Part shown: positions 53,821 through 62,749 of the stretch, one piece after another
Layout: every line of letters begins with the position of its first letter
How positions within the stretch are numbered: position 1 is the first letter of the stretch
Assembly: GCA_965197865.1 (NCBI GenBank)
Contig: CBDANZ010000003.1
Span: 124,001 to 188,000 of the forward strand
DNA from: CBDANZ01 sp965197865
GTDB taxonomy: Bacteria > Acidobacteriota > Vicinamibacteria > Vicinamibacterales > CAVVIG01
Reading direction: 5' to 3'
DNA: 64,000 nucleotides
Program-made: the position numbers and the translations under genes
Notes under the pieces: model-generated
The model's database searches: none
Told to the model about the DNA's origin: nothing
Seen by the model: only the letters and a program-made list of their open reading frames with translations

Positions 53821-55213
53821 CTAGGTTTTCTTCTTCAGAAGAGGGCACCCGAGCGGCGGGACCGGCAGGCCAAGCGACTGGGCAAACCCGTGTACGGCCA
53901 CCGGCTCGCTGCCGACGCCACCGGTGTTGCCGACATTGCTGCCGCCGAAGAGCGAGCTGTCGCTGTTCAGGAGTTCGGCGTAGTATCCGGGCCCAGGCAC
54001 GCCGATCCTGTAGTCAGCCCGCGGCACGGGGGTGAAATTCGAGACGACCACCACGAACTCTTTCCAGTTACGCGCGTACCTCACAAACGAAATCACGCTA
54101 TTCCCGTTGTCGTTGCAGTCGATCCAGCGGAACCCCGAGGAATCGAAGTCGCAGTCGCGCAGCGCGGGTTCGGCGCAGTAGAGCCGGTTGAGCGTCTGAA
54201 CGTAGCGTAGGAGGCCCGCATGCGCGGGATCCTCGAGCAGGTCCCAGTCGAAGCTGCGCTCGTGGCTCCACTCGCGCCACTGGCCAAACTCGCCGCCCAT
54301 GAACAGGAACTTCTTATCCGGATGGCCGCACATGAATCCGTACAGCGCGCGCAGCGGCGCGCGCTTCTGCCAGACATCGCCGGCCACCTTGTCGAGCATC
54401 GCGTGCTTGCCGTGCACCACCCCGTCGTGTGAGAAGGGCAGTACGAAGTTCTCGCTGAACATGTACAGCACCGAGAACGTGACGAGGTTATGCTCCCTGT
54501 GCCGATGGATCGGATCCTTACGCGCGTACTCCAGCATGTCGTGCATCCAGCCCATGTTCCACTTGTAGGTGAACCCGAGTCCACCCAGGTGCGCCGGCCG
54601 GGGAACGCCGTCGACTCCTCCGCCGCGGTGATCGTGCCCGGATGCTGGCCGTACCTGAGCATGTTCAGGTGGTGAAAGAAGCTGATCGCCTCGAGATTCT
54701 TGCGCCCGCCGTACCGATTCGGGATTCACTCGCCTTCGCGCCGCGAGTAATCCAAGTAGAGCATCGACGCGACCGCGTTCACGCGCAGCCCATCGACGTG
54801 GTACTCCTCTAGCCAGAAAAGCGCGTTCGACAACAGGAAGTTGCGAACCTCGTGGCGCCCGTAGTTGAAGACCAGTGTGCCCCAGTCCCGCTGCTCGCCT
54901 TGCCTCGGATCCCCGTGTTCGTACAGCCCCGTGCCGTCGAAGCGCGCGAGGCCGGGTTCGTCCCTCTGGAAATGTCCCGGCACCCAGTCGAGAATGACCC
55001 CCAGCCCGGCCTGGTGACAGGCGTCCACCAACAGCTTGAAGTCCTCGGGGGAACTAAACCGGCTTGTCGGCGAGAAGAACCCGAGCACCTGGTACCCCCA
55101 GGACCCGGAGATCGGGTGCTCCATGACGGGCAGCAACTCGATGTGCGTGAAGCCGAGGTCTTTCACGTACGGAACAAGTCGGTCGGCCATCTCATGGTAG
55201 GTGAGATTCATTG
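53821..55213 (-). pseudogene. glgB: 1,4-alpha-glucan branching enzyme, C-terminal part
   Basis: From about 55213: YHEMADRLVPYVKDLGFTHI ELLPVMEHPISGSWGYQVLG, then GLGVILDWVPGHFQRDEPGL, WLEEYHVDGLRVNAVASML, TITAAEESTAFPG, GFTYKWNMGWMHDMLEY, FSHDGVVHGKHAMLDKV and the C-terminal beta domain (YAELLNSDSSLFGGSNVGN). Lesions: TGA at 54726-54728 for the Trp of REGEWIPNRYGG; Asn (codon 54777-54779) for the catalytic Asp of DGLRVDAVAS; Gly for Glu in FSHDEVVHG; a frameshift near 54605. The N-terminal part lies at 59301-59931, separated by foreign DNA. Confidence 0.88.
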
Positions 55214-55352
55214 AGGCCCTCGATTGCTCACATATCACGGAACAGACCCATATTGCTGAGCAATTCTCATAATTCGAGTGCCGACCTGTGCCGAGTGTTG
55301 CCGGGCTGTTCCGCCCTGTCACTCCCGTCTCGATCCCGTTTGAAGCGTCAGC

Positions 55353-55613
55353 ATGTGCCACGGGATCAACAGCAAGCACGCTCGACGCATTCCGCAGCGC
55401 GTATGGAAGGCGGCTCAACGGACACTATCGGTCCTGAATACGGCGCGAGACACGCGCGATCTGAGTCTGCCAGGGCTGCACTTCGAACCGTTACAGCATG
55501 ACCGGCCTGGCTACAACAGCGTTCGGATCAATGACCAGTACCGGATCGTGTTTCGGTTCGAGCGCGGAGATGCCTATGAGATCCTCGTCGAAGATTTCCA
55601 CGGCGGCAAGTAG
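55353..55613 (+). CDS. HigB/RelE-type toxin, possibly N-terminally truncated
   Basis: 86 residues. INSKHARRIPQRVWKAAQRT LSVLNTARDTRDLSLPGLHF EPLQHDRPGYNSVRINDQYR IVFRFERGDAYEILVEDFHGG matches HigB-type plasmid-maintenance toxins, which cleave mRNA at the ribosome. The usual first strand (MIRSFRHKGLRRF type) is not visible upstream in frame, so the 5-prime end may have been replaced at the insertion junction. A partial HigA follows 22 bases on. Confidence 0.7.
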   Translation: MCHGINSKHARRIPQRVWKAAQRTLSVLNTARDTRDLSLPGLHFEPLQHDRPGYNSVRINDQYRIVFRFERGDAYEILVEDFHGGK

Positions 55614-55635
55614 CCAGGGGGCGGACCTCTCGAAG

Positions 55636-55740
55636 ATGCGCCGATCACCGACGCATCCCGGCGAGATCTTCGAGGAAGAGTACCGAAAACCGAGCGGGAT
55701 CAGTCAGGCTGAGGCCGCGCGGCGCATGGGAATGTCCACG
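55636..55740 (+). pseudogene. HigA-type antitoxin fragment
   Basis: MRRSPTHPGEIFEEEYRKPS GISQAEAARRMGMSTRCG, the N-terminal third of HigA antitoxins, including the first helices of the HTH. At about 55740 the sequence changes to transposase sequence in another frame, so the HTH is incomplete and DNA binding should be lost. Confidence 0.7.
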
Positions 55741-55742
55741 CG

Positions 55743-55940
55743 ATGCGGCGATTCACTCGGCTCACCAATGGCTTCTCCAAAAAGCTGGAGAACCACGCGG
55801 CGATGGTGGCCCTATATTTTATGTATTACAACTTCGCCCGCGTCCATCAGACGCTCCGCGTGACTCCGGCGATGGAAGCCGGGATCGCCGATCACGTCTG
55901 GAACATCGAGGAAATCGTTGGTCTACTGGATTCAAACTGA
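55743..55940 (+). pseudogene. 3-prime fragment of an IS transposase
   Basis: MRRFTRLTNGFSKKLENHAA MVALYFMYYNFARVHQTLRV TPAMEAGIADHVWNIEEIVG LLDS is the C-terminal end of a common acidobacterial/proteobacterial transposase of the integrase-core type (HAxxVALHFMYYNFCRxHQTL). No catalytic domain is left. Its junction with the HigA fragment is an old insertion scar. Confidence 0.7.
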
Positions 55941-55951
55941 CCCACTACCGG

Positions 55952-56131
55952 TTGCTTGTGACCCGTTCAGGCACGGTCGGCCGCGTAGCACTCTGTCCGA
56001 AAGACTGGGACGGGTGGGCCGCGTCTGAGCACGTCCTACGAATTGTCCCGAACGAGGCCGAGTGCCCGAGCGGCTACCTGTTGGCGCGTCAGAAGGCGAC
56101 CTTTAACCACGGGCTGCTAGCGGCCTCGTAG
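55952..56131 (+). pseudogene. Fragment of a type I restriction specificity (HsdS-like) subunit
   Basis: LLVTRSGTVGRVALCPKDWD GWAASEHVLRIVPNEAECPS GYLLARQ resembles the TRD core of HsdS proteins (SRSGTIGxVALV...W...SEHLIRI). 59 codons, no start, then TAG at 56129-56131. No hsdM or hsdR nearby. Confidence 0.6.
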
Positions 56132-56191
56132 TACTCTAGCCTTGAGCGCACGGTGTCCCACGACTGACTCGATGACTCGCACCCGAATCCT

Positions 56192-57564
56192 ATGAACATC
56201 GTCCTTTCCTTCAGCGCGCTGTGCCTTCTGCTGATGGTCGGCAAGATCCTGCGCGTCGAGATCCGCCTGTTCCAGAAGCTCTATTTGCCGGCCTCGGTGA
56301 TCGGAGGTCTGCTCGGGCTGGTGCTCGTGCAGACGATCGGTGACTCCCTTCCCGAAGCGACGATGGCGGGGTGGAACCAGCTACCGGGATTCCTCATCAA
56401 TATCGTCTTCGCGGCCCTCTTCCTGGGCGTCTTCATTCCGCCGATCAGACGCATCTGGGGGATCGCCGGGCCGCAACTGGCGTACGGCCAGATCGTCGCC
56501 TGGGGCCAGTACGTCGTGGGCCTCGGGGTGGCGATTGTGCTGCTGACGCCGATGTTTGGGGTCCCGGGGGCCATCGGTACCATCCTTCCGGTCGGCTTCG
56601 AGGGTGGTCACGGCACCGCCGCCGGTCTGGCGCCGGTCTTTGACGCCTATGCCTGGCCCGAGGGCCAGGACTTGGCCCTCACGTCGGCGACCTGTGGCGT
56701 CCTGTTCGCCATCATCGTCGGCATGGCGCTTGTCAACTGGGCGGCGCGCCACGGCTACACCCGGCAGCTAAAGCGCATCGAGGACATGCCCGACAGCAGC
56801 CTCGTCGGTGTCTACGACCCGGCCGAGCGGCCGAGCGCCGGGAGCCAGACCGTGTCGGCAGCGTCGATCGACAGTCTCGGCTTCCATCTCGCCATCATCG
56901 GTCTCGGTGTCTTCATCGGTTACCTGATCCACGGCGGCCTGGTACGCGTCGAACTCCTGGTGCGACCGCCGAGCGCCGACGGCCGCGCCTTCTTCGAAAG
57001 TTTCCCGCTCTTTCCGCTGTCCATGATCGGTGGCCTGGTGGTGCAGCTCTTCTTCGCCAACTGCACCCAGAGCGCAATCCGCTCGACCATCGTCTCATGC
57101 AGCGCCTCTCGGGCACCGCCATGGACTTCCTCGTGGTGGCCGCGATCTCGACCATCAACGTGGAGGTGGTGCTGGGGGGGCTCGTACCGCTGGCGATCCT
57201 GGTCGTCGCCGGGGTGCTGTGGAACGTCTTCTGCGTGATGTGGCTGGCGCGCCGCCTCCTGCCAGCGGATTCGTGGTTTGAGCGTGCGATTGCCGAGATG
57301 GGGCAGTCGATGGGCGTCACTGCCACCGGGCTCCTGCTGTTGCGTGTCGTCGATCCCGAAAGCGCCACCGACGCCACCTCGGCCTTCGGCTATAAGCAGC
57401 TCATGCACGAGCCGTTCATGGGCGGCGGGCTGTGGACCAGCGCCGCCATTCCGCTGGCGCTGGCTTACCATCCGGTGTTGGTGCTCGGCATCAGTGCCGG
57501 GGCGGTGGCGCTCTGGCTGCTGGTGTGGGCGCTGCTCTTTCGCGGTCGGCTCGGCCCCGGGTGA
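56192..57564 (+). pseudogene. Sodium/glutamate symporter-like (GltS/ESS) carrier, one frameshift
   Basis: Frame 1 from ATG 56192: about 8 membrane segments (LSFSALCLLLMVGKILRVEI ... LYLPASVIGGLLGLVLVQTI ... LPVGFEGGHGTAAGLAPVFD). The frame slips near 57075-57090 and frame 2 continues LMQRLSGTAMDFLVVAAIST ... EMGQSMGVTATGLLLLRVVD PESATDATSAFGYKQLMHEP, ending at 57564. GGHGT and GVTATGLLLLR are ESS-family landmarks. It lies inside the DNA that splits glgB, so it was probably acquired; its substrate is uncertain. Confidence 0.75.
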
Positions 57565-57661
57565 TCGCAAGGAATCTCTGACATTTCGTCTAAGGGCCGA
57601 CCGCTGACGATACGAGTGAGGTCACCGCATCATCCGCGCTATCCGAACATGCGGAAAACCA

Positions 57662-57850
57662 ATGAGTCGTGATGTTCTTGTGACGGCAACGGGGGACGAC
57701 CGTCCGCGCACTTGCGTTCGGGTCGCGGCAGTCTTGGCGCTGAACGCGACGGTGCTGGCTGCGCTGACGACCACCGCGCTGGCTCAGGGGCGCCAGACCG
57801 GCACTCTCCGCGGCACCGTGCTCGACGCCCAGAGGCTTGTTTGGGTAACT
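57662..57850 (+). pseudogene. 5-prime remnant of a TonB-dependent receptor / carboxypeptidase-regulatory-like protein
   Basis: A long signal region (TCVRVAAVLALNATVLAALT TTALAQG) followed by RQTGTLRGTVLDAQ, the opening of a carboxypeptidase-regulatory-like domain as in Oar-type TonB-dependent receptors (GTLRGTVTDAQG). Homology ends at about 57835; the IS element begins at 57929, so the gene is truncated to its first 60 or so codons. Confidence 0.55.
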
Positions 57851-57956
57851 ATTTACGTGACTAACCACAGTGAGGGCGCTCTCGCGCTGGATTGGGACGA
57901 AATGGGCGCGCGCTACGCGCGGCTACATCGCCCTAGGGTTTTCTTGGACACTTGAT

Positions 57957-57974
57957 TGCGAGAAAGTTCTCGCA
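57957..57974 (+). repeat. Inverted repeat upstream of orfA
   Basis: TGCGAGAA (57957-57964), AG, TTCTCGCA (57967-57974), perfect 8-bp arms, ending 15 bases before the orfA ATG and directly before its GGAGGAG ribosome-binding site. In IS elements such hairpins can block translation from outside transcripts. Confidence 0.5.
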
Positions 57975-57988
57975 GGAGGAGTGTCGAG

Positions 57989-58375
57989 ATGAGGAAGCAC
58001 GATCAGAGTTCGGTGGCGGCGGAGGGAGCCCGGAGGGCGACTGGAGCGGCCGCCGCGCGTGACCGGAAGGGGCGGTTTTCGGCCCGGCGTAAACGCGCGA
58101 CGGTGCTCCGCCTCCTGCGGGGCGAGGATCTCGAGTCGGTGTCGCGGGAGTTGGGCATCACGGCGGCGCGGGCCTCGCAGTGGCGCGATAGGTTTTTGGC
58201 GGCGGGCCAGGCCGGCTTGAAGAGCCGAGCGACCGAGGCGGTGGACGACGACCACCGTCGGCTGCAGGCCACGATCGGCGAACTCCTGATGGAGACCGAG
58301 TTGCTGTATGCGAAGGTAGACCAGCTGGAGGCCGGCCGCCCTTTGGCCCGCCGGAGGTCGACGCAACGAGTGGCG
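57989..58375 (+). CDS. IS3-type transposase OrfA
   Basis: From ATG 57989 after GGAGGAG: RFSARRKRATVLRLLRGEDL ESVSRELGITAARASQWRDR FLAAGQAGLKSR (HTH), then a leucine-zipper-like helix (LQATIGELLMETELLYAKVD QLEAGRPLARRRS). The frame remains open to 58750, but homology ends at about 58370, after which the orfB frame (-1) takes over, as expected for programmed frameshifting or an overlapping start. Confidence 0.75.
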
Positions 58376-59259
58376 CCCAGTCGATCTCCACCCATCGGGC
58401 GTATGGTGTGCAGCGCGTCTGCCGCGTGTGGGCACGGCCGCGGTCGAGTGTATATGCGCGGCGGCAGGCACCGCGGGACTGCGCGCGCGGGCATCGCCGC
58501 GGGCCCGTCGGTGTGGCCCCGGACGAGGTCCTGGTGGGCCACATCCGCCGGGTGCTTGAGGCGTCGCCGTTTCATGGTGAGGGCTACCGGAAAGTCTGGG
58601 CGACGCTGCGGGTCGAGGGGATTCGGACCTCGCAGGAGCGGGTGCGCCGATGAATGCGTGCGCACGACCTCCAGGCCCCGCACCGCGTGGGCCAGGCGCA
58701 TGGCCCGACGGTGCACAACGGCACGATCACCACCGAGACGCCTGACGTGATGTGGGGCACCGACATGACGACCACGGTGACCGTCGCCGAGGGGGCGGCC
58801 TGTGTCTTCGTGGCCGTTGACCACTGCACGGCCGAGTGCATCGGTCTTCATGCGGCCAAGAGCGGCAACCGCTTCGAGGCCCTGGAGCCCATCCGCCAGG
58901 GTGTCCGCGAACGCTTCGGCGGGGTCGGCGACGGCGCCGCCCGCGGGCTGCGGCTGCGGCACGACCACGGGTCGAACTACCTGGCCGCCGATTTCCAACA
59001 GGAGATCGCGTTCTTCGGGATTGAGAGTTCCCCGAGCTTTGTGCGAGCGCCCGAAGGCAACGGCGTGGCGGAGCGCTTCATCCGCACGCTGAAGGAAAAT
59101 CTCTTGTGGGTGCGGCGCTTCGAGACCATCGAAGACCTCCGCCTGGCCTTGCTCGCGTTCAAGCGGACATACAACGAACAATGGATGCTCGAGAAATACG
59201 CGTACCGAAGCCCCGCGCAGGTGCGACGCGACCTCGTCGGGCTGGACGCGGCCGCGTAG
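58376..59259 (+). pseudogene. IS3-type transposase OrfB with an in-frame TGA
   Basis: HRAYGVQRVCRVWARPRSSV ... DEVLVGHIRRVLEASPFHGE GYRKVWATLRVEGIRTSQER VRR, TGA at 58651-58653, then MRAHDLQAPHRVG. Integrase core with D in VMWGTDMTTTV, D in FVAVDHCTAECIG and E in EGNGVAERFIRTLKEN (DDE), ending QVRRDLVGLDAAA at 59259. The TGA falls where the family has a conserved residue before MRxHxLxAP, so full OrfAB needs readthrough. The element is probably inactive. Confidence 0.75.
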
Positions 59260-59300
59260 ATGCGAATACCGTCAAACCACTGTCCAAGAACCCTGGGGCG

Positions 59301-59931
59301 GTACACTCCGAACGCGAACCCGAACGGATCTACTTTTTTTAGCAGTGCGCCGGATGCTGGTGAGAATCTCGAACTTGTACTTCTCACCGTCCGCCAAGTC
59401 GCGGATGAACAGCTCCCAGATGCCCGCTGGCGCAAGCGGCCATCGCGTGCACGCGCCCGTCCCAGCCGTTGAAGTCGCCAATCAGGCTCACGCGATCACC
59501 GTTGGGCGCCCACACCGCGAAATGGACGCCCGTGATCGAGCCGACCCGGATGCGGTGCGCGCCGAGCTTCTCGAACGCGCGGTGGTGAGTGCCTTCGCCG
59601 AGCAGGTGCAGATCGAAATCCGTGAGGACGCGGCCGTAGCGGTACGGATCGTCGATCTCGTGGACGTCATCGCTGGCGTAGGTGATCCGCAGGCGATAGT
59701 CGGGCGGGTTGTCCATCGACTCGCCCGACAGCGCCAGCTCGAAGAGACCGGTCGCCTCCCCGCGCAGCATCGGCCGCAATTCGCCACTGGCGACGAGCCG
59801 GAGATCGATGGCGCGCGCACCAGCACACCGCGGCCCTCCCCGGCACGGTGAGGACCGAGCACGGCGAAGGGATCGCGGCAGCGCCCCTCCGCCAGCTCGG
59901 TCAGTTGGCTGTCGTGTCCGACAGATTTCAC
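59301..59931 (-). pseudogene. glgB: 1,4-alpha-glucan branching enzyme, N-terminal part
   Basis: From ATG 59931: MKSVGHDSQLTELAEGRCRD PFAVLGPHRAGEGRGVLVRA. A shift near 59800 leads to RPMLRGEATGLFELALSGES MDNPPDYRLRITYASDDVHE IDDPYRYGRVLTDFDLHLLG EGTHHRAFEKLGAHRIRVGS ITGVHFAVWAPNGDRVSLIG DFNGWDGRVHAM; further shifts give GIWELFIRDLADGEKYKFEI and KKVDPFGFAFGVY, where the IS begins. CBM48 domain present. The ATG overlaps the cyclophilin stop (ATGA). At least three frameshifts plus the insertion make this a clear pseudogene; about 50 residues are missing between the halves. Confidence 0.88.
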
Positions 59932-60587
59932 TTCGCGATCGTCGCAGTCTCGATGAAGTCGAGATTCGGGAAGTCTTTGTTCAGGTAGACGTTGCCCTCC
60001 GACTGGATACGCCCCTGGTTAGGCCCGTTTCCCCTCGGAGCGCCCTCGCCGTACCCGTTGTACAGCTTGTCGACGACGTCCATGCCCGAGACGACCCGGC
60101 CGAACGGCGAGAAGCCCATGGTGTCGAGATTCGAGTTGTCCCTGAAGTTGATGAAGAACTGGGTCGTCCGCGTGTTCGGCCCGGCGGTCGCAAACGTCAC
60201 GTACGCGCGACGGTTACTCTCCTTCACCGGGTCGTCCTGAATGCGGGCGGCGACCCAGGCGGACTGAATCGTGGGATTGCCGTTGAGCCCGACCTGCGCC
60301 ATGAAGTTATCGAGCACCCTGAAGAACCGGCAGTCATCATAGTAGCCGTTCTTGACGAGATTGTAGAAACGGTCCGCGCCATTCGGCGCCCACGCACGGG
60401 TGACCTGAATCGTGAACCTGCCCTTGCTCGTGTCGAAGTCGGCCCGGAACGTCTCGGGCGCCTGCTCCTTGAGCGCCGCTGGATTTCGCAGCCGGGCCAC
60501 CTTCTTGAGATCCACTTGACCCGCCAGCGTGGCACCGGCCGCGACTATGAGCGCCGCGGCGCCGATGGCGATAGACTGCACCTTCAT
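59928..60587 (-). CDS. Secreted cyclophilin-type peptidyl-prolyl isomerase
   Basis: 219 residues from ATG 60587, after GGAG. Signal peptide (QSIAIGAAALIVAAGATLAG), then a cyclophilin fold: DTSKGRFTIQVTRAWAPNGA DRFYNLVKNGYYDDCRFFRV, QFFINFRDN, FSPFGRVVSGMDVVDKLYNG. The FFRVLDNFMAQVG segment replaces the FHRVIxxFMIQGG of the classical active site (His-Arg becomes Phe-Arg), so catalytic efficiency may be low. A longer start at 60602 is possible. Divergent from the second cyclophilin. Confidence 0.88.
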   Translation of the reverse strand: MKVQSIAIGAAALIVAAGATLAGQVDLKKVARLRNPAALKEQAPETFRADFDTSKGRFTIQVTRAWAPNGADRFYNLVKNGYYDDCRFFRVLDNFMAQVGLNGNPTIQSAWVAARIQDDPVKESNRRAYVTFATAGPNTRTTQFFINFRDNSNLDTMGFSPFGRVVSGMDVVDKLYNGYGEGAPRGNGPNQGRIQSEGNVYLNKDFPNLDFIETATIAK

Positions 60588-60692
60588 AAGCGTTTTCTCC
60601 ATCCTTTATACTTAGAAGCAGTTTCGCTTGTTATCTTGCCACTGTCGACACCAGTGGCGCAGTATGATTTCAAGGCTTCTAAGAGCATACCA

Positions 60693-61205
60693 ATGTTGCG
60701 TGCGCATTTCACAACGAGCGAAGGCAGCTTCACGATCCGGCTGTTCGAGGACGACGCGCCGAACACGGTCGCCAACTTCGTCGGCCTGGCCGAGGGTACC
60801 AAGGACTGGACCGATCCGAGGACCGGCCAGAAGGTGAAACGGCCGTACTATGATGGCCTGACCTTTCACCGCGTGATCGACGGGTTCATGATTCAGGGCG
60901 GCGATCCCCTCGCGACGGGAACGGGCGGGCCCGGCTACACGTTCGGAGACGAGTTCAGCAAGAAACTGAGGCACGCCAAGCCGGGCATGCTGTCGATGGC
61001 GAACGCGGGACCGAACACCAACGGCGGCCAGTTTTTCATCACCCTGGCGGCGACGCCGTGGCTCGACGACAAACACAGCGTGTTTGGGAAAGTCGTCGAA
61101 GGAATCGACGTCGTGCAGAAGATCGGTAAGACGCAGACGAAGAAACCCGGCGATCGACCGCTCACGCCAATTGCGGTCCAGTCGGTGAAGATAGAAAAGA
61201 CGTAG
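60693..61205 (+). CDS. Cytoplasmic cyclophilin-type peptidyl-prolyl isomerase
   Basis: 170 residues from ATG 60693 (MLRAHFTTSEGSFTIRLFED). Canonical active site YYDGLTFHRVIDGFMIQGGD PLATGTGGPGY, then SMANAGPNTNGGQFFITLAA TPWLDDKHSVFGKVVEGIDV V. No signal peptide. A longer open frame runs back to 59709 but is antisense to glgB and the other cyclophilin. Convergent with fumC, with 4 bases between stops. Confidence 0.93.
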   Translation: MLRAHFTTSEGSFTIRLFEDDAPNTVANFVGLAEGTKDWTDPRTGQKVKRPYYDGLTFHRVIDGFMIQGGDPLATGTGGPGYTFGDEFSKKLRHAKPGMLSMANAGPNTNGGQFFITLAATPWLDDKHSVFGKVVEGIDVVQKIGKTQTKKPGDRPLTPIAVQSVKIEKT

Positions 61206-61209
61206 GGGT

Positions 61210-62604
61210 CTAAAGTTTCTTGGCAATCCCCACTTCGGTCAACACCCCCGGATCGAGCAGGCGATCAAGCTCCGCCGCGGTGAGCGTCGTCATCTCGGCG
61301 GCCACAGCTCGGACCGGCCGTCCCTGGGCGTACGCCCGTTTGGCAATCTTGGCCCCGATCTCGTAACCAGTGACTGGATTGAGGACCGTCACCAGAATCG
61401 GGTTCTGGCCGACCAGATCGGCAAGGCGAGCTTCGTTGACCGTGAAGCCTGCGACGGCTTTGTCGGCCAGCAGCGACGCTGCGCGGGAGAAAAGCGTCAA
61501 GCTCTGGAGCAAGTTGTACGCGACGACCGGCAGCATGACGTTGAGCTGGAAAGTCCCCGATTGCCCGCTGATGCCGATCGTGACGTCGTTGCCCATCACT
61601 TGCACGCAGACCATGGCGACGGCTTCCGGAACAACCGGATTCACCTTGCCCGGCATGATGCTGCTGCCGGGCTACAGGTCGGGCACCGAAATCTCGCCCA
61701 ACCCGGCCTGCGGGCCGCTGTTCATCTAGCGCAGGTCGTTCGCGATCTTCATGAGGGCGATCGCAACCGTCTTGAGCTGGGCGCCCAGCTCGACCGCCGT
61801 GTCCTGGCTGGCAAGGCTCGCGAAATAATTGCGGCTGCTGACGAGCGGCAGCCCGGTCATCGAGGCAAGCTTCGCGGCCACGCGGAAGCCGAACTCAGGA
61901 TGCACGTTGAGGCCGGTCCCGATGGCCGTTCCACCAAGTGCCAGCTCGCGCAGCCGTGGGAACGTCGACTCGACCCGTGACACACCGTCGCGCACTTGAC
62001 CGCTCCAGCCACCAAGCTCCTGGCTCATGCGAAGCGGGAGGGCATCCATCAAATGCGTCCGACCAGTTTTCACGACATGATCGAGTTGGACAACCCCCTG
62101 GTCGATCGCTTGACGAAGATGGGTGAGGGCTGGAATCAGGTGATCGGTCGTCTCGAGGTAGGCGCTGACGTGGATGGCGGTGGGGATCACATCGTTGCTG
62201 CTCTGGCTCATGTTGACGTGATCGTTGGGATGCACCGTGCGGCCCAGCGTGCACGTCGCCAGGGTGGCAATCACCTCGTTGGCGTTCATGTTGGTGCTGG
62301 TGCCGGAGCCGGTCTGAAAGATGTCGAGCGGAAAGTGGGAGTCGTGGGCCCCATCCTGCACTTGCTTGGCGGCGTGTTCTATGGCCCCGGCCATTTTCGC
62401 CTCGAGCAGGCCCAAGTCCAGGTTCACGCCGGCAGCGGCGCCTTTGATCATCCCCAGCGCGCGAAGGAAGGCGAGCGGAAATCGCAGCCCGCTAATGGAG
62501 AAGTTGTTTACGGCTCGCTGGGTCTGGGCGCCATAGAGCGCATCAGAGGGTACCCGTACCTCGCCCATGCTGTCGTGTTCGATCCGAAAGGTTTCGTCTC
62601 CCAT
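61210..62604 (-). pseudogene. fumC: Class II fumarase with two in-frame TAG codons
   Basis: From ATG 62604: FRIEHDSMGEVRVPSDALYG AQTQRAVNNF, FQTGSGTSTNMNANEVIATL, HPNDHVNMSQSSNDVIPTAI (catalytic-site His), GRTHLMDALPLRMSQELGGW, ANDLR, TAG at 61728-61726 (family Trp), MNSGPQAGLGEISVPDL, TAG at 61674-61672 (family Gln or Glu), PGSSIMPGKVNPVVPEA (catalytic Ser loop SIMPGKVNP) and a normal C-terminus. About 464 codons with no frameshift: only the two ambers break it. Trp to TAG is G-to-A; Gln to TAG is C-to-T. It converts fumarate to malate, a role adjoining the divergent flavoprotein gene. Confidence 0.9.
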
Positions 62605-62664
62605 GGCTCTGGTCCTTTCCAGGTATTCTCACTGCCGCAGGCGCTGTCGTCTCGGGCTCATGTC

Positions 62665-62694
62665 TTGACGCCAACCGGCCCGGCAGCGTACTGT
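62665..62694 (+). promoter_or_regulatory. Possible promoter of the flavoprotein gene
   Basis: TTGACG (62665-62670), 18 bases, TACTGT (62689-62694), in the divergent interval between fumC and the flavoprotein start. The -35 is good and the -10 poor. Confidence 0.3.
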
Positions 62695-62749
62695 CCCCTG
62701 GCTCAAGACGACGGCCCTGAGGCCTGTCGGAATTCTCCGAGAGACTAGC

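Larger units (their letters stand above)
57929..59300 (+). mobile_element. IS3-family insertion sequence
   Basis: Ends are imperfect inverted repeats: left CGCCCTAGGGTTTTCTTGGA (57929 on) and right, read from 59300 on the minus strand, CGCCCCAGGGTTCTTGGACA. Contains orfA and orfB transposase frames in the +/-1 arrangement typical of IS3. No clear target duplication is visible; left flank CTACAT, right flank GTACAC. The right end abuts glgB coding sequence (minus-strand FAFGVY). Confidence 0.75.

Noticed and set aside
55952..56131. Functional type I restriction system
   Set aside because: Only 59 codons of one specificity domain remain; no methylase or nuclease subunits are present.
51132..59300. 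Genomic island integrated at tRNA-Ser
   Set aside because: No integrase and no repeated tRNA 3-prime end were found; the mobile DNA lies 4 kb away inside glgB with its own IS end.
59709..60692. Long 5-prime extension of the plus-strand cyclophilin
   Set aside because: Antisense to glgB and the secreted cyclophilin; homology starts only at MLRAHFTTSEGSF (60693).
32995..61728. Recoding of TAG/TGA as sense codons
   Set aside because: The interrupted codons correspond to Trp, Gln and Arg and involve both TAG and TGA, while many intact genes end in the same stops; no single reassignment explains them.
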